DNA from: Planctomycetes bacterium UBA2386 | GTDB lineage: Bacteria; Planctomycetota; UBA1135; UBA2386 | Direction: 5' to 3' | Assembly (NCBI GenBank): GCA_002343845.1 | Contig: DDSQ01000186.1 | Location: forward strand, 82,429 to 146,428 | Length of the DNA stretch: 64,000 bases | Shown here: piece after piece, positions 42,389 to 50,819 of the stretch | Layout: every line of letters starts with the position of its first letter | Numbering within the stretch: the first letter of the stretch is position 1 | Made by a program: the position numbers and the translations under genes | Notes under the pieces: model-generated | The model's input: the letters and a program-made list of their open reading frames with translations, nothing else | Databases searched by the model: none | What the model was told of the DNA's origin: nothing

Positions 42389-44854
42389 TCAGTTGCGGTG
42401 CATGGCTTCGTCGAGCGAGAACAACGTGCTCGCGAGCATGGCGAGCGCGGCCCGCCGGTCGGCGACGACCTCGTCGAGCAGGGCGTGGCAGGCACGGCGT
42501 TCCCGTTCGCTCGGGCGCCGCTGCAGCAGCCGGCGGAACGCGGCATCGACGACGTCGCCGTCGATGGTCGCGAGCCAGCCGCCGAACGCGCGCGCCGCCG
42601 CCACCATGCCTTCGTCGTTCCAGACCGCGAGCGTCTGCAGCGGCGTCGTCGTCACCTGCCGTTCGAGCACGCACGTCTCGCGACTCGGCGCGTCGAGCGT
42701 CAGCAGCAACGGCGGGCCGGCGGTTCGCTTCCAGAACGTGTAGAGGCTGCGGCGGCGTAGATCGTCGCCAGCGTCGGCGACGTAACGCTCGGTGTTGCTG
42801 CCGGGCAGCGCGATCGCCTCCCAGATGCCCGGCGGCTGCTGGATGCGCACGCTCGGGCCGCCGGTCCGGTGCACGAGCAGCTCGGCGACCGCCAGCGCCT
42901 GGTCGCGGATCGACTCCGCCGGCAGGCGCACGCGGCTCATGCGCGCCAACCAGACGTTGTCGGGATCGCGCTCGCGAACGTCCGCGGTCGTGGCCGACGC
43001 CTGGCGGTACGTCGCCGAAGTCACCAACAGCCGATGCAGCCGGCGTTCGTCCCAGCCGTGCTCGGCGAACTCGCACGCGATCCAGTCGAGGAGTTCGGGA
43101 TGGCTCGGACGGCTGCCGAGCACGCCGAAGTCGTGCGGCGTCGCGACGAGGCCGCGGCCGAAGTGGCGCAGCCAGATGCGGTTCGCGGCGACGCGCGCGG
43201 TCAGCGGATGGCCTGGCGCGAACATCCACGCAGCGAGTGCGCGCCGATCGCGCGGCGCGCCGTCGGGCAGCGGCGGCAGGAACGCCGGCGTGCCCGGCTG
43301 CACACGTTCGCCGGGCTGGTCGTACCGGCCGCGCGCCAGCACGTGCACGGGCCGCGGCTCGCTGCGTTCGCCGCTGACCATGCACCGCGGCAACGCGCCC
43401 TCGAACGCGGCGAGTGCCGCAGCCGCGGCGCGATGCGCGGCGACGATCGGGCCGGCCTCCACCGTCGTCGCATCCACGACGAAGCAGCCGAGCAGGTGGC
43501 GGGCGTGCGGGCTCTGGTGGCGCAGCACGAGCTGCAGTTCGTTCGTGCCGGCGGGCAACGGGGCGGCGAGCAGCAAGTGCAACGCCGTCGGCTCGTGCCG
43601 GCCGTCGATCGCCCACCCACTCGCGGGGTCGTCGTCGATCGCGGCGTTCGCCGGATGTCCACCCTGGGCGTGATCGGCGTCCACGCCGGAGATCACGATG
43701 CGCACGCCGTCCGCGCGTAGTTCGCAGTCGCTGAGCACGAAGTTGCCGTTGCTGGCCCGGCCCGGCCCCTTCGCCGGCAGCGAGTCGTCGGGCAGCGCGG
43801 TGAGGCGCAGCACGCGCACGCCGCCGAACGCGCCGCGCGCCGCGAACGCGAAGTCGCCGCGCTCCGGGACGTCGCCGCTCGCGAGCAACGCGCCATCGCC
43901 GCGGGCAGCGAACGGGCTCGACCCAGCCGCGGGCTCGAACGGCACTCGCGTCCACGGCGTCGCCGCGAACGACGCGGCAGCGACCGCCGCCGCCGCGCGC
44001 AACCGTTCGAGTTCGGCCGCTTCGTGCGGCCGAGGTGCGGCGATGCTCGGCGCTGGCGCCAGCCCACCACCGTCGTTGCCCTGCTCGTCGAACGACGCGA
44101 AGTACGCGAGCATCCGGTAGTAGTCGCGCTGCGTCAGCGGATCCGACTTGTGGTCGTGGCACTGCGCACACCCGACGGTCAGCCCGAGCAGCGCCGTGCC
44201 GAACGTGTCGGTGCGGTTCATCGCGTACCGCGCGAGGAACTCCTCGGGGATCAGCCCGCCTTCGTCGGAGGTCGGGTTGTTGCGGTTCCAGCCGCTGGCG
44301 ATGCGCTGGTTGTCGGTCGCGCCCGGCAGCAGGTCGCCGGCGAGCTGTTCGGTGACGAACCGATCGAACGGGTGGTTCGCGGCATACGCGTCGATCACCT
44401 GGTCGCGCCACCGCCACAACGCGCGCACCTGGTCGCGCTGCATGCCGCTGGTGTCGGCGTAGCGCGACAGGTCGAGCCACCAACGCGCCGACTCCTCGGC
44501 CGCCGCCGGTCGCGCCAGCAGTTCGTCGACGACCCGTTCGTAGGCGTCGGGCCGCGCGTCGGCCTCGAACGCATCGAGCTCGGCGAGCGTCGGCGGCAGG
44601 CCGGTGAGATCGAACGTCACTCGCCGCAGCAGTTCGCCGCGCGTGGCCTCGCCATTCGCGACGAGCCCGGCCGCACTTCGCGCCGCCGCGACGAACCGAT
44701 CGACGTCGTTCCGCAGCTCGCCGCCGGCCGGGGCGGGCACCGCCGGCCGCACCGGCGGCACGAACGCCCAGTGCTGCTGCGCCGACAACGCGGCGGTGAA
44801 CGCCAGCGCGTGGCACGGACGCAGCATCGCGGCGATCGAGGCGGGGAACGGCAT
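42389..44854 (-). CDS. DUF1549/DUF1553 secreted protein without heme-binding PSCyt1 domain
   Basis: An 821-residue protein. The DUF1549 domain begins RRVTFDLTGLPPTLAELDAF (about 77-96) and contains the CAQCHDHK motif near residue 230. The DUF1553 domain fills the C-terminal half (NRIWLRHFGRGLVATPHDFG; FGVLGSRPSHPELLDW). A concanavalin-like segment lies between them. Many family members have an N-terminal PSCyt1 heme domain; here only about 45 residues precede DUF1549, so it is the short form. The CAQCH could still hold one heme. It is paired with DUF1501. Confidence 0.9.
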   Translation of the reverse strand: MPFPASIAAMLRPCHALAFTAALSAQQHWAFVPPVRPAVPAPAGGELRNDVDRFVAAARSAAGLVANGEATRGELLRRVTFDLTGLPPTLAELDAFEADARPDAYERVVDELLARPAAAEESARWWLDLSRYADTSGMQRDQVRALWRWRDQVIDAYAANHPFDRFVTEQLAGDLLPGATDNQRIASGWNRNNPTSDEGGLIPEEFLARYAMNRTDTFGTALLGLTVGCAQCHDHKSDPLTQRDYYRMLAYFASFDEQGNDGGGLAPAPSIAAPRPHEAAELERLRAAAAVAAASFAATPWTRVPFEPAAGSSPFAARGDGALLASGDVPERGDFAFAARGAFGGVRVLRLTALPDDSLPAKGPGRASNGNFVLSDCELRADGVRIVISGVDADHAQGGHPANAAIDDDPASGWAIDGRHEPTALHLLLAAPLPAGTNELQLVLRHQSPHARHLLGCFVVDATTVEAGPIVAAHRAAAAALAAFEGALPRCMVSGERSEPRPVHVLARGRYDQPGERVQPGTPAFLPPLPDGAPRDRRALAAWMFAPGHPLTARVAANRIWLRHFGRGLVATPHDFGVLGSRPSHPELLDWIACEFAEHGWDERRLHRLLVTSATYRQASATTADVRERDPDNVWLARMSRVRLPAESIRDQALAVAELLVHRTGGPSVRIQQPPGIWEAIALPGSNTERYVADAGDDLRRRSLYTFWKRTAGPPLLLTLDAPSRETCVLERQVTTTPLQTLAVWNDEGMVAAARAFGGWLATIDGDVVDAAFRRLLQRRPSERERRACHALLDEVVADRRAALAMLASTLFSLDEAMHRN

Positions 44855-44923
44855 GGCCAGGGGACGGCGCGCCGGAGTCTAGCCTCGCCCCCCGGGCGGC
44901 TGGCGGCCTCGCAATCGGCTCGC

Positions 44924-44929
44924 TACCTT
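44924..44929 (+). promoter_or_regulatory. -10-like hexamer TACCTT, 10 nt before efp
   Basis: It would give an mRNA with only about 3 nt before the efp ATG. No Shine-Dalgarno is seen. Confidence 0.3.
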
Positions 44930-44939
44930 CTTCGCCCCT

Positions 44940-45488
44940 ATGCAAGTCGCAGCCAACGAACTCCGCCCCGGCACCCTGGTCCGCTACGAGGGACGCATGT
45001 GCACCGTCGTGTGGTGGAACATCCTCCGCAACGACCGCCGCGCCTTCTGCCAGCTGCGCATCAAGGACCTCGAGACCGGCCGCCAGACCGAGCTCAAGGA
45101 GCACACCGACAGCAAGTGGGAAGTGCTCGACAAGGAAGAGAAGGACCTGAGCCACTCCTACCGCGACGGCATCGTCGAGGTGTTCTTCACGCCCGAGGGC
45201 GACGAAGTGCGCTGCGCCGTCCCCGCGGCCGAGGAAGCGCTGAAGTGGCCGTCCGAGACCTACGTCGGCTTCTTCGTCGATGGCCAGCTCGTCGCCGTGT
45301 TCCCGCCCAAGCACTCGATCCTGACGATCACCGAGACGTCGCCGCCGATCCGCGGCGCGGGCTCCGGGCAGAAGGAAGCGGTGCTCGAGAACGGCATGAA
45401 GGTGAAGGTGAACCTGCTGTGCGATGTGGGCGACAAGGTCCGCATCGACACCGAGACGAGCGAGTTCAAGGAACGCATCGCGAAGTGA
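44940..45488 (+). CDS. efp: Elongation factor P with Arg-rich modification loop
   Basis: A 182-residue translation factor that relieves ribosome stalling at polyproline. The KOW-like domain I (about 1-63), OB domains II and III, and the C-terminal VRIDTETSEFKERI match EF-P. In domain I the loop that in E. coli reads VKPGKGQAF is LRNDRRAF here (29-36). The lysine that receives beta-lysyl-lysine is therefore replaced by R33-R34. Rhamnosylated EF-Ps use Arg at nearby position 32, but the loop sequence differs. The stop overlaps the start of the aquaporin gene by 4 bp. Confidence 0.93.
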   Translation: MQVAANELRPGTLVRYEGRMCTVVWWNILRNDRRAFCQLRIKDLETGRQTELKEHTDSKWEVLDKEEKDLSHSYRDGIVEVFFTPEGDEVRCAVPAAEEALKWPSETYVGFFVDGQLVAVFPPKHSILTITETSPPIRGAGSGQKEAVLENGMKVKVNLLCDVGDKVRIDTETSEFKERIAK

Positions 45489-46180
45489 GCCCGGCGCGGT
45501 CACCGCGAACCGCCGTGCGGGATGCCGCCGCCGAGTTCCTGGGCACCGCGCTGCTGCTCGCGATCGTCGTCGGTTCGGGCATCCAGGCCGAACGTCTCGC
45601 CGGCGGCAACGCCGCGATCGCGCTGCTGGCGAACTCGCTGGCGACCGCGGCCGGTCTCATCGCCTTGCTGCTGGTGTTCGGGCCGGTGTCGGGCGCGCAC
45701 CTCAACCCCATCGTGTCGGTCGCCGCGGCCGGCACGGGATCCCTGCCGTGGCGCCGCGTGCCGATCTACGCGGCAGCGCAGTTCGCCGGGGCCTTCGCCG
45801 GGGTCGTGCTCGCGCATGCGATGTTCGAGCTGCCGGCGTTCGCGGCATCGCCACGCGAACGCAGCGGCGCCGCCATGGTGCTGGCCGAAGGGGTTGCGAC
45901 CTACGGGCTGGTCCTCGTCGTGCTCGGCTGCGGCCGCTCGCGGCCGGCCGCGACGCCGTTCGCGGTCGCGGCGATCATCCTGTGCGGCTACTGGTTCACG
46001 GCGTCGACGTCGTTCGCCAACCCCGCCGTCACGCTGGCGCGAACCGTCACCGACACGTTCACCGGGATCCGCCTCGCCGACGCGCCCGGATTCGTGCTCG
46101 GGCAAGTCGTCGGGGCCCTCGCCGCACTGGCGACGTTCCGCGTGGTCCTGACGTCGCCGCCGGAGCCGCCGCGTGGTTGA
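45485..46180 (+). CDS. MIP-family aquaglyceroporin, probably for arsenite
   Basis: A 231-residue channel with six helices. The two pore boxes are GAHLNPIVS (NPI in place of NPA) and SFANPAVTLART (NPA, followed by the selectivity Arg). It starts with GTG, overlapping the efp stop. The next gene is an arsenate reductase that overlaps it by 8 bp. In Sinorhizobium the aquaglyceroporin AqpS is paired in the same way with ArsC and lets arsenite leave the cell. That role is inferred from context; passage of glycerol or other small solutes is also possible. Confidence 0.83.
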   Translation: MSPARSPRTAVRDAAAEFLGTALLLAIVVGSGIQAERLAGGNAAIALLANSLATAAGLIALLLVFGPVSGAHLNPIVSVAAAGTGSLPWRRVPIYAAAQFAGAFAGVVLAHAMFELPAFAASPRERSGAAMVLAEGVATYGLVLVVLGCGRSRPAATPFAVAAIILCGYWFTASTSFANPAVTLARTVTDTFTGIRLADAPGFVLGQVVGALAALATFRVVLTSPPEPPRG

Positions 46181-46589
46181 CGTCGTCTTGTTCGCGTGCG
46201 TGCATAACGCCGGCCGTTCGCAGATGGCCGCCGCGTGGTTCGGCGACCTCGCCGACCCGGCGAAGGCGCGCGCCGTCTCGGCCGGCACGCAGCCCGGCCC
46301 GCACGTGCATCCGGAGGTGACGGCGGCGATGGCCGAGGTCGGCATCGACGTGCGCCTCGCGCGACCGACGCTGCTGACCGCGGCCCTCGCTGCCGAGGCG
46401 CGCCTGCTGGTGACGATGGGCTGCGGCGAAGCCTGCCCCGCGGTGCCCGGCCTGCAGCGCGAAGACTGGCCGCTGCCCGATCCGAAGGGCCAACCGATGG
46501 CCGTCGTGCGCACGATCCGCGACGACGTGCGCGAACGGGTGCTCGACCTCGTGAAGCGGCGCGGCTGGCAGCGCGCCGCTCGCCGCTGA
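46173..46589 (+). CDS. arsC: Arsenate reductase, low-molecular-weight phosphatase type
   Basis: A 138-residue thioredoxin-coupled enzyme that reduces arsenate to arsenite. The P-loop CVHNAGRSQMA has catalytic C9 and the Arg-Ser of the CX5R(S) motif. The acidic loop DWPLPDPKGQP carries the general acid Asp. Cys residues in VTMGCGEACP near residue 88 fit the relay used for disulfide transfer. The GTG start lies 8 bp inside the aquaporin gene. No arsR or arsB is present. Confidence 0.92.
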   Translation: MVDVVLFACVHNAGRSQMAAAWFGDLADPAKARAVSAGTQPGPHVHPEVTAAMAEVGIDVRLARPTLLTAALAAEARLLVTMGCGEACPAVPGLQREDWPLPDPKGQPMAVVRTIRDDVRERVLDLVKRRGWQRAARR

Positions 46590-46595
46590 TCGGCG

Positions 46596-48728
46596 TCACT
46601 CGCGACGCAGCACGACGCGAACGACGCGAACTTCGCCCGGTGACACTTGCAGCGTGACGCGTGCGCTCGTGCAGCCGCGCGCCCCCACCAGGATCTCGAC
46701 TTCCCCGGCTGGCACTTCGACGAGCAGGAGCGATCCCTCATGCTCGTAGTGGGCCATGTCGCCGAGCATCGCCACGCCGCCGAGGGGCTGCATGCCGTGC
46801 TCGTCGACCAGTTCGATGTGGATCGTGCCGGGAGCCGGCAGGATCCACGTCGTCGGCCCGAACCACTGCCTCGTCACCCGCCGCCATCGGTCCCTGGGAG
46901 CGCAGATCAGCCGATCACCGGGTTGCAGGTCCAACGCATCGAACCCACCGTCCGCGGCAATCTCCAAGGAACCGACCAACAACCCCGGTCGCATGACCGT
47001 GATCGTGCCGGCGACAGGCTGACCGACCGCATCGACGATCCGCAGCGGCGGCGCCGCAGCCAGCACGACATCGCCGACGGCGTGCTCGATGTCGTCGCCA
47101 CGCGGTGGCAGCACCAGGCGAAGCGTGCGCGCCCGCCGCTCGGCGGCGCGCGGCTCGACGCGGAGGAAGGCGCGACCCGTGAGCGTGGTCGGCACGACAA
47201 CGACTCCGTCCGCGCCGGTCTCGTGCCACTCCGACTCGTCGCCGAACTCGGCGGCACCAGCGATCGCGACACGGGCAGGCACCAGCTGCCCTTGCTCGTC
47301 GACGACCCGCAATCTGGCGCGCGTCGAAGCAAACACGCGCAACACGATCGCTCCGTCCGGTAGCGACTCGAACACGAAGCGCCGATCGGCGCCGGTGGGC
47401 TCATGCAGCACCAACACGAACGGCTCGTGCGCCGGCAACGACACCAGGCCGCTGTCCTGCGTGCCGTCGCGAACCCGTCGCTTGCCTCGCCTCGTCTCCA
47501 GGGTCAGACCTTCGTGCACTCCATGCACCACGACCTCCCGCAGCGGCTGCCGCGCCAGCCGCACGAGGACTTCTCGTTCGGTATCGCCAGCGACGTCGAC
47601 GGTGGTCACCATCGTCTCGAAGCCCTCCACCACCACTTCCCACTCTGCCGCACCGGCCGGCGCCACAACGACGGCCACGCCCTCGGCGTCCGTCGACCCT
47701 CTGGCTTCGGCCGGGGCCGGATCTCCAGGATGCACGAGTCCGGGCTTCCCCGCCTGCACCAGCGCACCTTCGATCGGTGCATCGTTCCCGTCGTCGCGTA
47801 CGCACACACGAAGGCGGCCTTGCGCGCGAGGCGAGAGGGTTGCTGGCGCCAGCCGGGCTTCGAGCGAGGCTCCGAGCATCGACGGATGCAGCCAGAATTC
47901 ACGGCCGTGCACGCGCAGGAGCAACTCGTCGTCCGCCTCCACGCGGCCCCGATGCACGAACGTGCCGTCGTCCGCCGTCCACGTCCACGGTCCGCGGTGC
48001 AGCGAGCCGCCGATCGCCGCCCGCGCGAACGGCATTCCGTTCGGCGCCACCACGCGACCGCGCACGTCCGGGACCGGCAGCACGCGCAGCAGCACCGGCG
48101 GATCGCCGACCTGCCACGACAAGGAGGAGTAGGGGCCACCGATTCCTGGCGCCCGCACGTAGAGGTCGCGAACGCCGGATCCGCCCGTGACGTTCGCCGT
48201 CGGCTCGATGCAGCGTAGGACCGCCTCGCCGCGGCCGTCGGTCGTGGCGACGCGAACGTCCGGGGTGTGGCCGCAACCGAGACAGAGTCCGACCTCCGCA
48301 CCAGCAATCGGGCGTTCGAGCCAGTCGACCACGCGCACGGGCACGTCGATGCCTGGCATCAGCGCAACGACACCGTCGAAGGTGCCCATCATCGCAGCGG
48401 GCCCATGGCCGTCGCTGACGACGACATACCAGCCGCCCCCCGCGCCGCCCGCCGGCACGCGCACGAAGCCTTGGTCGTCCGCGAACCACGTGTGGTCGTA
48501 GAAGAAGACACCGCCAGGCGGCTCGGACCGTTCCTCCAGGTAGTGCAGACGCGCGCCAGGCAACGGCGACCCGGTCAGCGCGTCGACCACGCGAGCGACC
48601 AGCTTCCACTCAAGCGTCGGCGCAATCGGACCCGCGAAGGACTCGATCCGGATGCGATCGCCGACGACAGGATCGGCCGTCGAGCAACCGGCGAGCAACA
48701 CGACGAGGGCACGCGCCAGGACACGCAT
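46596..48728 (-). CDS. Large lipoprotein with carboxypeptidase-like regulatory domains
   Basis: A 710-residue protein with a signal peptide and lipobox LLAGC (Cys 15). It consists of repeated beta-sandwich domains of the CarboxypepD_reg type: VVDALTGSPLPGARLHYLEE, then VVDWLERPIAGAEVGL, and VVDEQGQLVPARVAIAG. No catalytic motif is seen. Such proteins are probably surface-exposed and may bind polymers. It converges on arsC with a 6-bp gap. No specific role can be given. Confidence 0.72.
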   Translation of the reverse strand: MRVLARALVVLLAGCSTADPVVGDRIRIESFAGPIAPTLEWKLVARVVDALTGSPLPGARLHYLEERSEPPGGVFFYDHTWFADDQGFVRVPAGGAGGGWYVVVSDGHGPAAMMGTFDGVVALMPGIDVPVRVVDWLERPIAGAEVGLCLGCGHTPDVRVATTDGRGEAVLRCIEPTANVTGGSGVRDLYVRAPGIGGPYSSLSWQVGDPPVLLRVLPVPDVRGRVVAPNGMPFARAAIGGSLHRGPWTWTADDGTFVHRGRVEADDELLLRVHGREFWLHPSMLGASLEARLAPATLSPRAQGRLRVCVRDDGNDAPIEGALVQAGKPGLVHPGDPAPAEARGSTDAEGVAVVVAPAGAAEWEVVVEGFETMVTTVDVAGDTEREVLVRLARQPLREVVVHGVHEGLTLETRRGKRRVRDGTQDSGLVSLPAHEPFVLVLHEPTGADRRFVFESLPDGAIVLRVFASTRARLRVVDEQGQLVPARVAIAGAAEFGDESEWHETGADGVVVVPTTLTGRAFLRVEPRAAERRARTLRLVLPPRGDDIEHAVGDVVLAAAPPLRIVDAVGQPVAGTITVMRPGLLVGSLEIAADGGFDALDLQPGDRLICAPRDRWRRVTRQWFGPTTWILPAPGTIHIELVDEHGMQPLGGVAMLGDMAHYEHEGSLLLVEVPAGEVEILVGARGCTSARVTLQVSPGEVRVVRVVLRRE

Positions 48729-48783
48729 GGCACCAGCATGCGGCGACCGGGGCACCCCGCCAAGGCGCCGCGGCGGAGGGGCC

Positions 48784-50700
48784 TCACCCGATCGTGATCA
48801 TCACGCCCGCGGACAGGCTGAAGCCCTCGGGGCCAGCCGCGTCGGCCGACGCCGCCTGCGCGAACAGAAGGACCCCGAGCAGACTCGGCTGCCACGGCAC
48901 CACGACGCTGGTGGTGTAGAGACCGAGCGCGTCGACGGCGCCGCTGAGCACCGCGTCGGGCAGTACCAAGAGCGTGCCGCCGAGCAGCGGCTGCGCCGTT
49001 GGCGCGAAGCCGAGGCCGATCGCAGCACCCGCGCCGGGCACCATGCGCGACGCCTGGAACCGCACCGTGCCGCCGACGCCGCTGCGCCCCGACGCGGCGA
49101 GTTGCGTGCCGCCCAGCGTGCCGTTCGTGCCGACGCCGTACGTGGTCATCGCACCCGAGGGCAATCGCGAACGCATCAGCCCCACCGCGTCGGCCAGCAC
49201 CGTCTGCCCGGGCACCGCCCGCACCTGCACCGTCGTGTTGCCCGCGGTGAGCCAGACCGTGCCGACCTCGGTCCACACTGCCGTCGCCTGCGCCTGGTTG
49301 ACGACGACGAACGCCGGCCCGGACGTGGTCGCGACGACGTGCGGCACCGCGGTCGAATACGGCGCGCTGCCGGGCGTGTGCACCAGCAGCGTCCACAGCC
49401 CGGTCTCGGCGACCGGCAGCGTGTAGGTCACCGCGTCGCTCGCGCTGGCCACCGACAGTCCGATGCGCGCGAAGCCGCCGCTGCTCCCGGCCACCGGTGC
49501 TGCCACGAAGCCGCTCGTCGACGTCGTCGTAGGGTCGTTCTCCTCGCGTCGCGTCGCCAGCGGACGCCAGTTGGCGGGCTGGAGCGGAACGGCGGCCGGC
49601 GCCTGGAAGTAGTTGGTCGTGAGCGATGGCAGATCGTCGTAGAGCCCCTCGGCGTACCAGAACACGTGGCCCGGCAGGTTGCGGGCCCGATTCGCCGCGA
49701 CCATGCCGAGCACTTCGCTGGTCGGCGTGCCGCTGATCGCGCGGATGCCGGGCGCGATCTTCGCTTCCTGCGCCGGCGTGAAGTACGCGAGCTGCTGGTC
49801 GAGCGTGGTGATGTAGCTGCCGACCGTGGTGCGGTAGACCTGCGGGTAGACGAGGTCGAGCGAGCCGCCGGTGAGCCACGCCGGCCAGTCCTGCAGGAAG
49901 TTGTCGTAGGCGCCCGGCATCACCGTCGGCGCGTCGGTCACGCGCAGCGAACTGCGCACGCCCTTCACCGCGTTGTAGAAGTCCTGGTGGAACGTGACGA
50001 GCCGCGCCGCCCGCCACGCCTTCCACGCCGAGTTGTTGACGTTCGTCGGCGGCAACTGCCCCGTCGCGGCCTGGTAGGCGGCACTGGTGACCGCGTCGTA
50101 GCCAAACGCCGTCGACGGGTAACGCACGCGGTCGAACTGGATGCCGTCGACGTCGTACTTGCGCGCGACCTCGACCGCGAGATCGATCAGGAACTGGCGC
50201 ACCGCCGGATGTTCGTGGATCGCCCAGGTGAAGAAGCCGCCGCCGCCGTCGGACACCTGCGAGTTGCCGGTCTGGTCGCGCGCGATCCACGACGGGTTGG
50301 CGGTGAGCACGGGACCGACGCCGGTCGGGCCGGGATACCAGCCGTTCCAGCCGAACATGAAGCCGTACTCGAACCAGGCCTCGACCTCGATGCCGCGCAG
50401 GTGCGCTTCGGTGATGAACTCCTGGAGCGGATCGCGGCCGACGTAGGTCGGGTCCTGGCTCTGGCCGCAGGCGGCGAGCAGCACTGCACTCGGGTGGATC
50501 GTGAAGCCGCGGCTCCAGCAGTTCACCGCGACCATGTTGATGTTGGCGGCCGCGAGCTGGTCGAGCGTGCTGATGATCTTGGCTCGCGAAGTGAGCCCGT
50601 CGCGCGCCACCCAGACGCCGCGCATCTCGGCCTGGGCAGTGGCCGTCGCCAGCAGGACGAGAACCGCGGCGGCGGCGCGGAAGCCGGACAGGAAGCGCAT
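48784..50700 (-). CDS. Secreted GHL10-type (glycosyl hydrolase-like 10) protein
   Basis: A 638-residue protein with a signal peptide ending ATATAQA. The GHL10/DUF187 domain spans about 25-370: EMRGVWVARDGL at the start, VEAWFEYGFMFGWN, and YDVDGIQFDRVRYPS with probable catalytic acids. A beta-rich middle domain of the xanthan-lyase type follows (about 415-530). The terminal domain of about 100 residues contains ASRMVPGAGAAIGLGFAP. It likely attacks a polysaccharide outside the cell, substrate unknown. A CATACT hexamer lies 6 nt before the ATG. Confidence 0.82.
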   Translation of the reverse strand: MRFLSGFRAAAAVLVLLATATAQAEMRGVWVARDGLTSRAKIISTLDQLAAANINMVAVNCWSRGFTIHPSAVLLAACGQSQDPTYVGRDPLQEFITEAHLRGIEVEAWFEYGFMFGWNGWYPGPTGVGPVLTANPSWIARDQTGNSQVSDGGGGFFTWAIHEHPAVRQFLIDLAVEVARKYDVDGIQFDRVRYPSTAFGYDAVTSAAYQAATGQLPPTNVNNSAWKAWRAARLVTFHQDFYNAVKGVRSSLRVTDAPTVMPGAYDNFLQDWPAWLTGGSLDLVYPQVYRTTVGSYITTLDQQLAYFTPAQEAKIAPGIRAISGTPTSEVLGMVAANRARNLPGHVFWYAEGLYDDLPSLTTNYFQAPAAVPLQPANWRPLATRREENDPTTTSTSGFVAAPVAGSSGGFARIGLSVASASDAVTYTLPVAETGLWTLLVHTPGSAPYSTAVPHVVATTSGPAFVVVNQAQATAVWTEVGTVWLTAGNTTVQVRAVPGQTVLADAVGLMRSRLPSGAMTTYGVGTNGTLGGTQLAASGRSGVGGTVRFQASRMVPGAGAAIGLGFAPTAQPLLGGTLLVLPDAVLSGAVDALGLYTTSVVVPWQPSLLGVLLFAQAASADAAGPEGFSLSAGVMITIG

Positions 50701-50819
50701 CCGCGCAGTATGCGAGTATGCGGCGTTTCGTCGAGCCCGGATCGGGCGGGCGGCCGGGAAGGCCGTGCCTGGGCGATTCCTGCCTCGCAGCCAGCCCCGT
50801 GCCACGGCAGCATGCGCGC

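Noticed and set aside
46585..46600. Shared 12-mer CTGATCGGCGTC after arsC and after the kinase gene, as a dispersed repeat
   Set aside because: Only the kinase copy has the pairing arm for a hairpin, and two short copies with similar stop-codon context are likely chance.
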